Source of the DNA: Actinomycetota bacterium | GTDB taxonomy: Bacteria; Actinomycetota; Actinomycetes; Nanopelagicales; Nanopelagicaceae | DNA length: 19,634 nucleotides | Direction: 5' to 3' | Assembly: GCA_009699645.1 (NCBI GenBank) | Contig: WLNU01000009.1 | Coordinates: 1-19,634 of the forward strand | Part shown: positions 1 to 7,845 of the stretch, piece by piece | How the letters are laid out: every line of letters starts with the position of its first letter | Position numbering within the stretch: the stretch's first letter is position 1 | Notes under the pieces: model-generated | The model's input: only the letters and a program-made list of their open reading frames with translations | Database searches by the model: none | Told to the model about the DNA's origin: nothing | Translations under genes and position numbers: made by a program

Positions 1-324
1 ACCCGATGATGCGCATGCACCCATCGCAAGTACCCACTTAGGGGCCGACATTTGATCATAAATCTGACGCAGGACTGGTGCCATCTTGTTAGAGACGCGA
101 CCTGCAACAATCATTAAATCTGCCTGACGCGGAGATGCACGAAAGACCTCCATACCAAAGCGTGAAATATCATATTTAGCGGCAGAGCCAACGGCCATCA
201 TCTCAATTGCACAGCATGCAAGACCAAAAGTTGCTGGCCACAATGAGTTCTTGCGCATATAGCCGGCGAGTTTTTCAACTGTCGTTAATAGAAAACCACT
301 CGGAATCTTTTCCTCTAATCCCAT
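1..324 (-). CDS. nuoB: NADH-quinone oxidoreductase subunit B (partial, N-terminal 108 residues)
   Basis: I read this frame directly from the reverse complement. It opens with ATG at 324-322 and runs off the left edge of the window, so only the first 108 residues are seen; the family is usually 160-220 residues. NuoB is a peripheral-arm subunit of complex I and carries the last iron-sulfur cluster (N2) that hands electrons to quinone. Visible family marks are [11 protein letters not shown], whose adjacent cysteines bind the cluster, [21 protein letters not shown], split here as the nucleotide-fold segment, and GACASSG at the cut end, which begins the next cluster-binding region. The start lies one base after the nuoA stop (TAA-A-ATG), as expected for the second gene of a nuo operon. 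The assignment is firm. Confidence 0.96.
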   Translation of the reverse strand, partial: MGLEEKIPSGFLLTTVEKLAGYMRKNSLWPATFGLACCAIEMMAVGSAAKYDISRFGMEVFRASPRQADLMIVAGRVSNKMAPVLRQIYDQMSAPKWVLAMGACASSG

Positions 325-325
325 T

Positions 326-697
326 TTAATCCCACTCCAATCCGCCGCGGCGCCAGACATAGGCATATGCAACAAAGACAGTCCCGATAAAGATCGCCAT
401 TTCAACTAAACCAAAGAGTCCTAACTGATCAAAGCTCACGGCCCATGGATAGAGAAAAACAATTTCAATATCAAAGATAATAAAAAGCATCGCAGTTAAG
501 AAATATTTAACTGGAAAGCGGCCCCCCTCGGCAGCTTGTGGTGATGGTTCGATTCCACACTCATACGCTTCCAACTTTGCTCTGTTGTATCGAGCTGGTC
601 CTGCCAAAGCTCCTGCTGCAACCGAGAAGATCGCAAAGCCAAAGCCGATAGCCCCTAGCACCAGAATCGGCACGTATGGATTCGATGTGGATATCAC
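326..697 (-). CDS. nuoA: NADH-quinone oxidoreductase subunit A
   Basis: NuoA is a small membrane subunit of complex I lying at the junction of the membrane and peripheral arms near the quinone site. The 123-residue product has the usual length and three membrane segments (about 9-30, 64-84, 92-113). The loop motif ECGIEP is at 46-51, and the highly conserved stretch [12 protein letters not shown] followed by [11 protein letters not shown] spans 61-85. The start is GTG at 697-695. There is no Shine-Dalgarno, but TAAGAT lies seven bases upstream, so the messenger is probably leaderless. It is the first gene of the nuo operon; nuoB follows after one base. The 40-base gap to menG leaves room only for this promoter. 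Confidence 0.96.
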   Translation of the reverse strand: MISTSNPYVPILVLGAIGFGFAIFSVAAGALAGPARYNRAKLEAYECGIEPSPQAAEGGRFPVKYFLTAMLFIIFDIEIVFLYPWAVSFDQLGLFGLVEMAIFIGTVFVAYAYVWRRGGLEWD

Positions 698-704
698 GTA
701 CGAA

Positions 705-710
705 ATCTTA
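705..710 (-). promoter_or_regulatory. Predicted -10 element for the nuo operon (leaderless)
   Basis: On the minus strand TAAGAT is followed by seven bases and then the GTG of nuoA. TANNNT six to seven bases from the transcription start is the usual actinobacterial -10, so transcription should begin at or next to the start codon. I see no convincing -35 box. Confidence 0.5.
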
Positions 711-737
711 AAGTGTTTAGGCCTGTTCCAATGACCG

Positions 738-1430
738 CTATCCCTTTATCCCGCTGTGAACTGAAACAACTCCGAAAGTGAGGTTTTTCCATGTAACCGA
801 GCCCCAGCCGGCAGCCTCCATTGCCCCGGCTAACTGGCGCTGATCGGGCCAGGCCCTAATGGACTCGGCTAAGTAGATATAGGCATCGGGATTTGAGGCC
901 GTCTTTCGAGCGATTACTGGCAGGGCGCGCATGAGATAGCCCAGATACAGGCTGCGAAACGGGGCCCAGGTTGGGTGGGAGAACTCGACGACGACTATCC
1001 GGCCGCCGGCCTTAGTTACTCGTAGCGCCTCGGCAAGCGCCTTGGGGTAGTCAACGGTATTTCTAAGGCCAAAGGAGATTGTTGTGAGATCAAAGCTATC
1101 TGCCTCAAAGGGAAGATTGAGGGCATCGGCCTTTGAAAAGTTCAGGTATGGGCGTGATTTGCGGCCCTGGGCCAACATCCCTTCAGAGAAGTCGGTAGAA
1201 AATACGGTAGCTCCAGCCTTGTGTAACGGCTCCGATGATGAGCCAGGTCCGGCCGCTAGATCCAGAATCTTCATGCCTGGGGCCGGAGCGATGATCTGTG
1301 TTGCCGCTCTGCGCCACGCCTTGGTCTGGCCCAGAGATAGGAGATCGTTAACGATGTCATATCGCTTGGCTACTCCATCGAACATTGCCGCTACTTCTTC
1401 TGGATCTTTACCGAGATTGGCGCGGGACAT
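738..1430 (-). CDS. menG: Demethylmenaquinone methyltransferase
   Basis: The product is the class I SAM-dependent methyltransferase that makes the last step of menaquinone synthesis, methylating the naphthoquinone ring of demethylmenaquinone. Counting from the ATG at 1430 it has 230 residues, the normal MenG/UbiE size. The SAM-binding glycine motif is ILDLAAGPGSSS at 55-66. The N-terminal family signature VAAMFDGVAKRYDIVNDLLS precedes it, and FDLTTISFGLRN, characteristic of UbiE/MenG, lies in the middle. The frame stays open to a TTG at 1478, but I prefer ATG 1430: AAGGGAG sits nine bases before it and the protein then begins MSRANL, as in actinobacterial relatives. The TTG has no ribosome site and would overlap the bioY control region. 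Its G+C is clearly higher than its neighbours (about 58% over four sampled lines). Confidence 0.93.
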   Translation of the reverse strand: MSRANLGKDPEEVAAMFDGVAKRYDIVNDLLSLGQTKAWRRAATQIIAPAPGMKILDLAAGPGSSSEPLHKAGATVFSTDFSEGMLAQGRKSRPYLNFSKADALNLPFEADSFDLTTISFGLRNTVDYPKALAEALRVTKAGGRIVVVEFSHPTWAPFRSLYLGYLMRALPVIARKTASNPDAYIYLAESIRAWPDQRQLAGAMEAAGWGSVTWKNLTFGVVSVHSGIKG

Positions 1431-1450
1431 AGTGACATTCTCCCTTGAAG

Positions 1451-1483
1451 TAGGCTCATCCACAACTTCATCGCTCAAGGAGG
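1451..1483 (+). promoter_or_regulatory. bioY control region: candidate -10 and strong Shine-Dalgarno
   Basis: TAGGCT at 1451-1456 fits the TANNNT -10 pattern and would give a leader of roughly 28 bases. AAGGAGG at 1477-1483 is a near-perfect Shine-Dalgarno seven bases before the bioY ATG at 1491. I see no convincing BirA operator palindrome or other biotin-responsive element in the 60 bases between menG and bioY. Confidence 0.45.
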
Positions 1484-1490
1484 TCCACCG

Positions 1491-2075
1491 ATGTCATTTC
1501 CTGCTACCTCTCTTCGCTCTACGGTGCTCCCACATAGCTCGATGCTTAGTACTGCTGCATTAACTGCAGGCGGCGTTCTCTTTCTTGCGGCGATGGCACA
1601 GATTGCAATCCCAGTTCCTGGATCACCCGTGCCTGTTACAGGTCAAACTTTAGGTGTTCTCTTAATCGGAACAACGTATGGATCGGGGCTTGGTTTAGCT
1701 ACCTTTGCTATGTACTTGCTTGCTGGAATTGCAGGGGCACCCGTATTTGCTGGAGCAAGTTTTGGAGTTGAAAAAATCACTGGTGCAACTGGTGGTTATT
1801 TAATTGGAATGATGGTTGCGACTTATCTCTTAGGGCTTCTCGCTAACCGCAGATTAGATCAGAGATTTCTTACATCTCTTCCCTCAATGTTATTTGGCAC
1901 TCTCATTATTTTTTCATTTGGTCTTCTTTGGTTACACCATTTCACTGGTAAAGATTGGGCTTGGACTATCGCCGCTGGGTTGACACCATTTATTGTTGGA
2001 GAGGCGATAAAAATCGCTATCGCAGGAACTTCTCTCCCAATTCTCTGGCGATTAATTCATCCTAAGAAGCGCTGA
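1491..2075 (+). CDS. bioY: Biotin transporter substrate-binding subunit BioY
   Basis: BioY is the membrane S-component of an energy-coupling-factor importer and binds biotin from outside the cell. The 194-residue product is of family length, very hydrophobic, with about six membrane spans. The conserved loop PVPGSPVPVTGQTLGVLL lies at 41-58. The BioY signature, AGAPVFA followed by GVEKITGATGGYLIG, covers about 81-106. The start is fixed by AAGGAGG seven bases upstream. The ATPase and transmembrane partners (EcfA/EcfT or BioM/BioN) are not in this window, so it either shares a general ECF module encoded elsewhere or works alone. It stands divergent from menG and runs straight into menF ten bases later, so the two are probably co-transcribed, although no biosynthetic link between biotin uptake and isochorismate synthesis is known to me. 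Confidence 0.95.
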   Translation: MSFPATSLRSTVLPHSSMLSTAALTAGGVLFLAAMAQIAIPVPGSPVPVTGQTLGVLLIGTTYGSGLGLATFAMYLLAGIAGAPVFAGASFGVEKITGATGGYLIGMMVATYLLGLLANRRLDQRFLTSLPSMLFGTLIIFSFGLLWLHHFTGKDWAWTIAAGLTPFIVGEAIKIAIAGTSLPILWRLIHPKKR

Positions 2076-2085
2076 TAACCCACCT

Positions 2086-3306
2086 ATGCCTTCCCTGATT
2101 CCGGTTACAACCACGCACTGTGGCGAGCATCTTCCACTGCTTGATCTACTGCCTGATTCAAATCCAGTGGCCTGGCTGCGTGCAGGTGAGGGCTTAGTTG
2201 GTTGGGGTAGTTTTGCAACAACGACAGTAAGTGGGCCAGAACGCTTTGCCGATGCCCGTAAATGGTGGCTCAAACAACTCGAAAGTTTTGCCATTACTAA
2301 CTCTGTTCATGGAAACGGTACAGGACCAGTGCTGTTTGCATCTTTTTCTTTTTCACCCGATGAGGAATCAGTTTTAATAATTCCTCAAGTCATTGTCGGT
2401 AAAAAAGGCGATAAATCATGGATTACTTGGATTGGTTCATCATCCCAACCAGATTTAAATGTAACGCCGCCAGATTTAATTCATAATTCAATTACATGGG
2501 ATAGCGATGAGCATGCAGATGATGCCTGGAAGTCACGTGTATCTACCGCCGTCGATAGAATCCAAAGTGGAAAGCTCGATAAAGTTGTGCTGGCACGGGA
2601 TTTCACAGGACATGCAGATCAAGATATTGAGCCCCGTACAATTTTAAAGAAGTTAGCCGCCGAATATCCCTCGACATGGAACTTCTCAGTGGCTGGCCTT
2701 GTTGGTGCAACACCCGAGTTACTACTGCGCTTATCGCGCAAGATGGTTACATCACGCGTTTTAGCTGGAACGATTAGCAAAACTGGTAATGACGAGCGAG
2801 ATTTAGCACTTGCTGCATCTCTTGCGCGATCATCAAAGGATCTAGAAGAGCATCTATATGCAGTGAAATCTGTAGCCGATGCACTTGAACCTTTTTGCAC
2901 ATCGACAAATGTCCCTGATGCCCCTTATGTATTGCACTTAGCAAATGTTATGCACTTAGCAACCGATGTGACTGGGGCGATCGCTGAAAAATTAGCACAC
3001 GTAGATGCATTTACGATTCTCGAACAACTCCATCCCTCGGCCGCTGTTTGTGGCACACCGCGTGAGCAGGCGGGCCAACTCATTACTGAAATCGAATCCA
3101 TGTCACGAGGCCGATACGCAGGCCCAGTTGGTTGGATCGATGCCGCCGGTGATGGCGAACTCGGAATCGCACTGCGATGCGGACAAATTAATGGGGATTC
3201 AATACGGATTTTTGCCGGTTGCGGGATCGTTGCAGGCTCTGATCCCGATAAAGAGTTAGCAGAAAGTGTGGCCAAGTTAGTTCCCATGCGCAGTGCACTG
3301 GCTTAA
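2086..3306 (+). CDS. menF: Isochorismate synthase, menaquinone pathway
   Basis: This chorismate-binding enzyme isomerises chorismate to isochorismate, the committed step of menaquinone synthesis. The 406 residues match MenF/EntC/DhbC length. The general-base lysine is K166 in KLDKVVLARDF. VLAGTISKTG is at 226-234, KDLEEHLYAVKSV at 251-263 contains a magnesium-binding glutamate, HLATDVTG is at 290-297, and GRYAGPVGWID is at 342-352. A siderophore isochorismate synthase would look alike, but menD, menC, menB, menE and menA follow, so the menaquinone role is preferred. It begins ten bases after the bioY stop without a clear Shine-Dalgarno, suggesting translation coupled to bioY. Its stop overlaps the stop of convergent menD by four bases. 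Confidence 0.93.
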   Translation: MPSLIPVTTTHCGEHLPLLDLLPDSNPVAWLRAGEGLVGWGSFATTTVSGPERFADARKWWLKQLESFAITNSVHGNGTGPVLFASFSFSPDEESVLIIPQVIVGKKGDKSWITWIGSSSQPDLNVTPPDLIHNSITWDSDEHADDAWKSRVSTAVDRIQSGKLDKVVLARDFTGHADQDIEPRTILKKLAAEYPSTWNFSVAGLVGATPELLLRLSRKMVTSRVLAGTISKTGNDERDLALAASLARSSKDLEEHLYAVKSVADALEPFCTSTNVPDAPYVLHLANVMHLATDVTGAIAEKLAHVDAFTILEQLHPSAAVCGTPREQAGQLITEIESMSRGRYAGPVGWIDAAGDGELGIALRCGQINGDSIRIFAGCGIVAGSDPDKELAESVAKLVPMRSALA

Positions 3307-4877
3307 ATAGAGTTCATCTTTTCATAAATAGATTTTAAGTTATCGGCATTTGCTTCACGCGATTGAACCTTTGCAACAACTACAGAGATTCCCTTAATGG
3401 GTGCTGATAACTCTCGCTTTAGCTGCGCGATACTAGAGATAGTTGATGCTGGGATACCAAAGGAGCTGGCAATAGCGGCAGGATCTAAACCATGTGGAGT
3501 TCCAAAGACTGTTTCAAATCCCTCAGACCCACGCTGTGGCAGAGTTGAAAATATTCCACCTCCATCGTTATTAATAACGATAAATCTGCAGTTGATGTTT
3601 TCTTGTGTAATCAAACCTGTAATGTCATGTAGGAAAGCTAAATCACCTAGTACTGCAAATGTCTGAGTATGGCCCGATGCAACTCCTAGCGCTGTAGATA
3701 TGTTGCCATCAATTCCAGCTAACCCACGGTTGGCATATGTTCTGACTCCGCTACGTGGTGTTGCAAATCCTTCGAGGTCACGAATCGGGCGCGATGATGA
3801 AACAAAGAGAGCTGCGCCATCTGGAATCCCCGCTGCGATCTCTTTAGCTATCGATGCCTCGTTCCAACCATCGAGTTCGGTAATTACCTTTGCGCAACGT
3901 TGTGAGTATTTTGCCCACTGCGAAATCCAATCATCGGATGCCATAACGCAATCTAGGCTTGGAATCTCAGTAAAACGTTTATCTGCCGCACGATCGCCAT
4001 CAACGGTTGCAATACGTGGATCAATCACATACGTCACTGGTGCTAACCCGATAAGAGCGTTAACCGATCTGGAAAGCGTGGTGCGGCCAAAAACTATTGC
4101 AGCCTGAGGGGCTAAGACACTTCGTACTGCAGGTGAGGTTAAGAGAATTGATGCATGTGCAACTGCATCTGGAAAGGAAAGTGGATCCTCGGCGATAATG
4201 GGCCAGTTAAGTTTTTTAGCAAACTTCGTAACTGCCTCAACGCTTAACCCCCCGCGATCATGGCCAATCACCAGTACACCGCGGCTAGCTTGAATCTTTA
4301 AAACCGCTGTCTTTGTGCGCGCTTTGAATGTAATCGGAGCGGGCTTTATCTCATCCAACCACTGCGATGAGGCATCAGGCAGTAGTGGCTCATCAAACTG
4401 TAGATTTAAATGCACAGGTCCAAAACGCAGACTATCTAGCGGTAGCTCCATCGGAAAAACTGGCCCATCAATATCGGCGAAGTATCTAACGGCCTTACCA
4501 AAGATTCGAGCCTGCTCTGTTGTTTGATTTGCGCCCGTGCGCCGAAGCATCGCAGGGCGATCGGCAGTTAAAACTAGAAGCGCTGCATTGGTGTGGTTAG
4601 CCTCTAAAACAGCTGGATGGTAATTTGCTACGGCCGTACCACTTGTACACACAACTGGTACTGGTCGCCCAGTTGATTTAACTAATCCCAGTGCAAAAAA
4701 TGCAGCTGTGCGCTCATCGATTCGTATGTGAACTGTAATGAGCTTTTTCGCAGCTGCAGCGTTAAATGCCAGAGACAGTGGTGCATTTCGAGATCCAGGA
4801 GAGATAACTACATCGGTAATGCCGGCCTCAATAATCTGGCGGACAATTGTGCGCGCTAAAGATGTTGATGCGCTCAT
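3303..4877 (-). CDS. menD: SEPHCHC synthase (2-oxoglutarate decarboxylase / menaquinone)
   Basis: MenD is a thiamine-diphosphate enzyme that joins the succinyl semialdehyde unit of 2-oxoglutarate to isochorismate, forming SEPHCHC. With ATG 4877 as start it has 524 residues, normal for the family. The N-terminal domain shows ISPGSRNAPLSLAF at 25-38 and the catalytic glutamate E55 in RIDERTAAFFALG. The C-terminal cofactor domain contains GDLAFLHD, then VINNDGGGIFS, the metal- and diphosphate-binding motif. The frame extends 24 residues upstream, but I choose ATG 4877: it overlaps the menC stop as ATGA and GGAGAGAGGG lies just before it inside menC. It is the last gene of menB-menC-menD and meets menF tail to tail. 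Confidence 0.96.
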   Translation of the reverse strand: MSASTSLARTIVRQIIEAGITDVVISPGSRNAPLSLAFNAAAAKKLITVHIRIDERTAAFFALGLVKSTGRPVPVVCTSGTAVANYHPAVLEANHTNAALLVLTADRPAMLRRTGANQTTEQARIFGKAVRYFADIDGPVFPMELPLDSLRFGPVHLNLQFDEPLLPDASSQWLDEIKPAPITFKARTKTAVLKIQASRGVLVIGHDRGGLSVEAVTKFAKKLNWPIIAEDPLSFPDAVAHASILLTSPAVRSVLAPQAAIVFGRTTLSRSVNALIGLAPVTYVIDPRIATVDGDRAADKRFTEIPSLDCVMASDDWISQWAKYSQRCAKVITELDGWNEASIAKEIAAGIPDGAALFVSSSRPIRDLEGFATPRSGVRTYANRGLAGIDGNISTALGVASGHTQTFAVLGDLAFLHDITGLITQENINCRFIVINNDGGGIFSTLPQRGSEGFETVFGTPHGLDPAAIASSFGIPASTISSIAQLKRELSAPIKGISVVVAKVQSREANADNLKSIYEKMNSI

Positions 4878-5845
4878 ACGGTCCACCCTCTCTCCTTTGC
4901 AATGACCTGCGCGCCAGCGCTCCATGTCATTCGAATCCGATTCTTCCACCAGTTTAGGCGCTCATTGGAGGCTGCGTACTTAATAAGAGCACCAGCATCA
5001 GGTGCTATATCTCTAACCTCAATAGCTCCATTAATAATTGGAAGTGCTGCTACATCAACTGCGAGCAATGCTCCAGTGCCAAGACCGCATGCGAAATCTA
5101 AATGTGGAAGGGCTGCGGCGAGCTTTAATCCATGTGAGATTCCAACTGCGCTCTCTAGTGCACTTGAAACTGCGACAGGGAGTTGATGATGCTGCGCGAT
5201 TTCAATCGCGCGATTTATTCCACCAAGGGGTGCAACTTTTAACATAAGAATATCAATGGCACCAGAGAGATCTATCGCAAATGGATCTTTAGCTTTTCTA
5301 ATTATTTCATCGCCTGCGATTTTTACTGCCATTCGCTTTTTGAGTTCTCGAAGCTCTTGAATCGTCGAACATGGTTGCTCAACATATTCAATCTCACCGA
5401 CTTGATCTAAAAATGCATGCGCTTGATCGACGCTCCATAAACCATTGACATCGATCCTGATCCGCGCATCTGGGCGTAGCTCTCGTACGCAAGCGATACG
5501 TGCTAAATCGGCCGTGGTATCGCCACCTACTTTGATCTTTACGACTGTAGCCCCGTGAAAAGCACTCAGAATCTGCGCGATTTCATCTGGATTATCGATC
5601 GCCGGCATCGTTGCATTAACTTCGATAACGCTTCTATTAATCGGTGGCGTTTTACTATATGCCGCTTCTATCCCACTTAGAAACCACGGTATCGACTCTT
5701 CATAACTATATTCAAGAAATGGTGAAAACTCTCCCCAACCCATAGGACCTTCAAAGAGTGCAACCTCGCGCGAGGTGACCGAGCGAAAGTCGGTCTTCGT
5801 CGCAAGTGCAACAACTTTGAGTGAACCTAGGATTGAATCAAGCAT
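4874..5845 (-). CDS. menC: o-Succinylbenzoate synthase
   Basis: MenC is an enolase-superfamily dehydratase that turns SHCHC into o-succinylbenzoate. The 323-residue product is of the shorter actinobacterial/proteobacterial type. The acid-base lysine pair is KIK at 103-105; the metal ligands are D132 (RIDVNG), E156 (EYVEQP) and D179 (AGDE); the opposing lysine K203 is in LKVAPLGG. The start ATG at 5845 lies three bases after the menB stop with no evident Shine-Dalgarno, and its own stop overlaps the menD start, so translation is probably coupled along the operon. All catalytic residues are present, so the gene appears functional. Dipeptide epimerases share the fold, but the operon settles the role. 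Confidence 0.95.
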   Translation of the reverse strand: MLDSILGSLKVVALATKTDFRSVTSREVALFEGPMGWGEFSPFLEYSYEESIPWFLSGIEAAYSKTPPINRSVIEVNATMPAIDNPDEIAQILSAFHGATVVKIKVGGDTTADLARIACVRELRPDARIRIDVNGLWSVDQAHAFLDQVGEIEYVEQPCSTIQELRELKKRMAVKIAGDEIIRKAKDPFAIDLSGAIDILMLKVAPLGGINRAIEIAQHHQLPVAVSSALESAVGISHGLKLAAALPHLDFACGLGTGALLAVDVAALPIINGAIEVRDIAPDAGALIKYAASNERLNWWKNRIRMTWSAGAQVIAKERGWTV

Positions 5846-5848
5846 TGC

Positions 5849-6727
5849 TTATGGGCGCTTTGGAAATTTCTTAAAATCAGGAGAGCGCTTTTCCATATAA
5901 GCATCGCGGCCTTCTTGGCCTTCTTCACTCATATAAAATAGCAGTGTTGCATCACCAGCTAACTGTTGTACTCCAGCTAAACCATCATCGGCAGCGTTTA
6001 AACTAGATTTCAATAGACGAAGTGCAAGAGGTGAGTTATGAAGCATTTCGCGACACCATGAAACTGTTTCAGCCTCTAGTTCGGCAACTGGAACAACGGT
6101 ATTGACCAAGCCCATATCTAAAGCCTCTTGTGCATCGTATTGACGGGTCATAAACCAGATCTCGCGTGCCTTTTTCTGACCAACATGTGCAGCTAATAAG
6201 CCGGCACCATAGCCACCGTCGAATGAACCGACCATTGGACCCGTCTGACCAAACTTTGCATTATCGGCAGCAATTGTTAAATCACAGACAACATGTAAAA
6301 CATGTCCCCCGCCAATCGCCCAACCAGCAACCATTGCAACAACTGGCTTAGGTGTACGGCGAATCTGCACTTGCAGATCTAAAACATTTAATCGACCGAT
6401 ACCTTTTTTCGAGAGTTTGTCATCACCAAGATATCCATCATCACCGCGAACGCTAATATCTCCACCTGAGCAGAAGGCCTTTGTGCCTTCGCCAGTTAAA
6501 ATTATTACCCCAACCTCTTCATTATCGCGCGCTAGATAAAAAGCCTCAATCAACTCGATAATTGTCTGCGGGCGAAATGCGTTGTGCAGCTCGGGACGGT
6601 TAATGGTGATTTTGGCCATGCCATCACTCATCTGATATTTAATATCGGTGAAGCTCTCTCCACCTGGGGCTACTACCCAACTAGGGATCTCACGGCTACC
6701 AAACTCGCGATTAATCGGCTTGCTCAC
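5849..6727 (-). CDS. menB: 1,4-Dihydroxy-2-naphthoyl-CoA synthase, bicarbonate-dependent (type I) form
   Basis: MenB is a crotonase-fold enzyme that closes the second ring, converting o-succinylbenzoyl-CoA to dihydroxynaphthoyl-CoA. The protein has 292 residues. Oxyanion-hole segments are CSGGD at 86-90 and GWAIGGGH at 135-142. The catalytic aspartate D170 is in VGSFDGGYG. The C-terminal MEKRSPDF is the usual tail that crosses to the next subunit. Q161-T162-G163 and W191 match the bicarbonate-binding set of the E. coli enzyme (Q154, G156, W184). The Mycobacterium tuberculosis enzyme instead has an aspartate at the glycine position and needs no bicarbonate. The start is GTG with GGAGG six bases upstream. 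It heads menB-menC-menD and is divergent from menE across 41 bases. Confidence 0.96.
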   Translation of the reverse strand: MSKPINREFGSREIPSWVVAPGGESFTDIKYQMSDGMAKITINRPELHNAFRPQTIIELIEAFYLARDNEEVGVIILTGEGTKAFCSGGDISVRGDDGYLGDDKLSKKGIGRLNVLDLQVQIRRTPKPVVAMVAGWAIGGGHVLHVVCDLTIAADNAKFGQTGPMVGSFDGGYGAGLLAAHVGQKKAREIWFMTRQYDAQEALDMGLVNTVVPVAELEAETVSWCREMLHNSPLALRLLKSSLNAADDGLAGVQQLAGDATLLFYMSEEGQEGRDAYMEKRSPDFKKFPKRP

Positions 6728-6753
6728 ATTTCCTCCAATATCGTTGCTAGCGA

Positions 6754-6760
6754 TAGCCTA
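6754..6760. promoter_or_regulatory. Overlapping divergent -10 elements between menB and menE
   Basis: The seven bases TAGCCTA read TAGCCT on the plus strand (6754-6759) and TAGGCT on the minus strand (6760-6755), so both strands carry TANNNT in almost the same place. The plus-strand start would fall near 6766-6769, at or just before the menE ATG. The minus-strand start would fall near 6748, giving menB a leader of about 20 bases that contains its GGAGG. Confidence 0.45.
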
Positions 6761-6768
6761 CGGCTGCA

Positions 6769-7845
6769 ATGGACATGTCGTCACAACGAGAGTTACTACG
6801 AGCCAGCCCTACCTGTGAAATCACGCAGTTAGCGGTGCAGATCACGGCCGCCCTGGTTGGGAACGGCCCTGCCCTTAGCTTCGGTGAGGTTCGGTCTAAA
6901 TTGGCTGCAAAAAATATCGCCATCGTTGTTGGCACAAGTGGAAGCACAGGATTAATCAAAGAGGTCGCATTTACACCTGATGCACTCATCGCATCGGCGC
7001 AGGCATCTAACGCCTTTATTGGTGCTATTGCCGGTGCGCAGTGGTCACTTCTTCTCCCAGTTACCCATATCGCTGCAGTAAATGTAATTATCCGTTCGAT
7101 AGAAGTAGGCACGATTCCACTTGATCTACGAAACTTCGAAGGTGAGTATCCGAAAGTTGATTTCACATCGATTGTTCCGACCCAGTTATTTAGAGCTCTT
7201 AATTCAGATGAGCGATTACTGCGTCACTTGCAAGCTGCGCAAGCTGTTTTAGTTGGTGGCGCAGCACTTGCTCCAACACTTCGCACTCAAGCTCAATCTG
7301 CTGGAATTAAAGTTGTTGAAACATATGGAATGACTGAAACATGTGGAGGTTGTGTCTATGAGGGGCAGGGATTACTTGGTGTTGAGTTTGCAATATCAGA
7401 AAAAGGTGTAATTAAAATTCGTGGTTCGGTATTAGCAACTAACTACTTAAACTCCCCTGATCTCTTCCAACTACAAGATGGTTGGTTTCTAACTAATGAT
7501 CTTGGAGAGATTAAGGATGGACGCCTGCGTGTCCTTGGTCGCGCCGATGATGTAATTATTACTGGTGGGGAAAATCTCTCACTGACTTCTATTGAGGCCA
7601 CACTTTCGGTTCGTTATCCCGATCTTGAGTGCGCTGCATTTGCTATCAGTGATCGGCAGTGGGGACAGGCTCTTCACTTAGCAATTGTCGGGGAGATTAA
7701 TGAGACTGAGATTTCACATTACTTAGAGGCAGCACTCGGTGATATCGCTAAGCCAAAGGGAATCCACATCCTAGAGTCACTACCATTACTCGGTATCGGC
7801 AAAGTAGATCGCGCCGCATTAGCAAAGATGGTGGCGCATGAATAA
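6769..7845 (+). CDS. menE: o-Succinylbenzoate-CoA ligase
   Basis: MenE adenylates o-succinylbenzoate with ATP and transfers it to coenzyme A, supplying the MenB substrate. The 358 residues are typical of the short actinobacterial MenE, which lacks much of the N-terminal region of longer acyl-CoA synthetases. The phosphate loop is GTSGSTG at 55-61, the adenine/acid-binding motif YGMTE at 186-190, ATP-ribose aspartate D244 in TNDLG, the hinge GRADD at 257-261, and the catalytic lysine K345 in GIGKVDR. Two in-frame ATGs stand at 6769 and 6775 with no Shine-Dalgarno. TAGCCT lies nine bases before the first, so a leaderless or nearly leaderless message is likely and either ATG could be used. It overlaps menA by eight bases. 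Confidence 0.95.
   Translation: MDMSSQRELLRASPTCEITQLAVQITAALVGNGPALSFGEVRSKLAAKNIAIVVGTSGSTGLIKEVAFTPDALIASAQASNAFIGAIAGAQWSLLLPVTHIAAVNVIIRSIEVGTIPLDLRNFEGEYPKVDFTSIVPTQLFRALNSDERLLRHLQAAQAVLVGGAALAPTLRTQAQSAGIKVVETYGMTETCGGCVYEGQGLLGVEFAISEKGVIKIRGSVLATNYLNSPDLFQLQDGWFLTNDLGEIKDGRLRVLGRADDVIITGGENLSLTSIEATLSVRYPDLECAAFAISDRQWGQALHLAIVGEINETEISHYLEAALGDIAKPKGIHILESLPLLGIGKVDRAALAKMVAHE

Noticed and set aside
1431..1478. N-terminal extension of menG to a TTG codon
   Set aside because: It has no ribosome site and would cover the bioY leader; ATG 1430 has AAGGGAG upstream and gives the family-typical start.
1084..1563. 159-codon open frame on the plus strand
   Set aside because: It is antisense to menG and runs into bioY in another frame, with no domain or ribosome site; the high G+C of menG explains its length.
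3290..3320. Rho-independent terminator between menF and menD
   Set aside because: The genes overlap by four bases and there is no GC-rich hairpin with a following T-run.
4878..4949. 24-residue N-terminal extension of menD
   Set aside because: It lies wholly inside menC in another frame; ATG 4877 overlaps the menC stop as ATGA and places the catalytic glutamate at residue 55 as in E. coli MenD.
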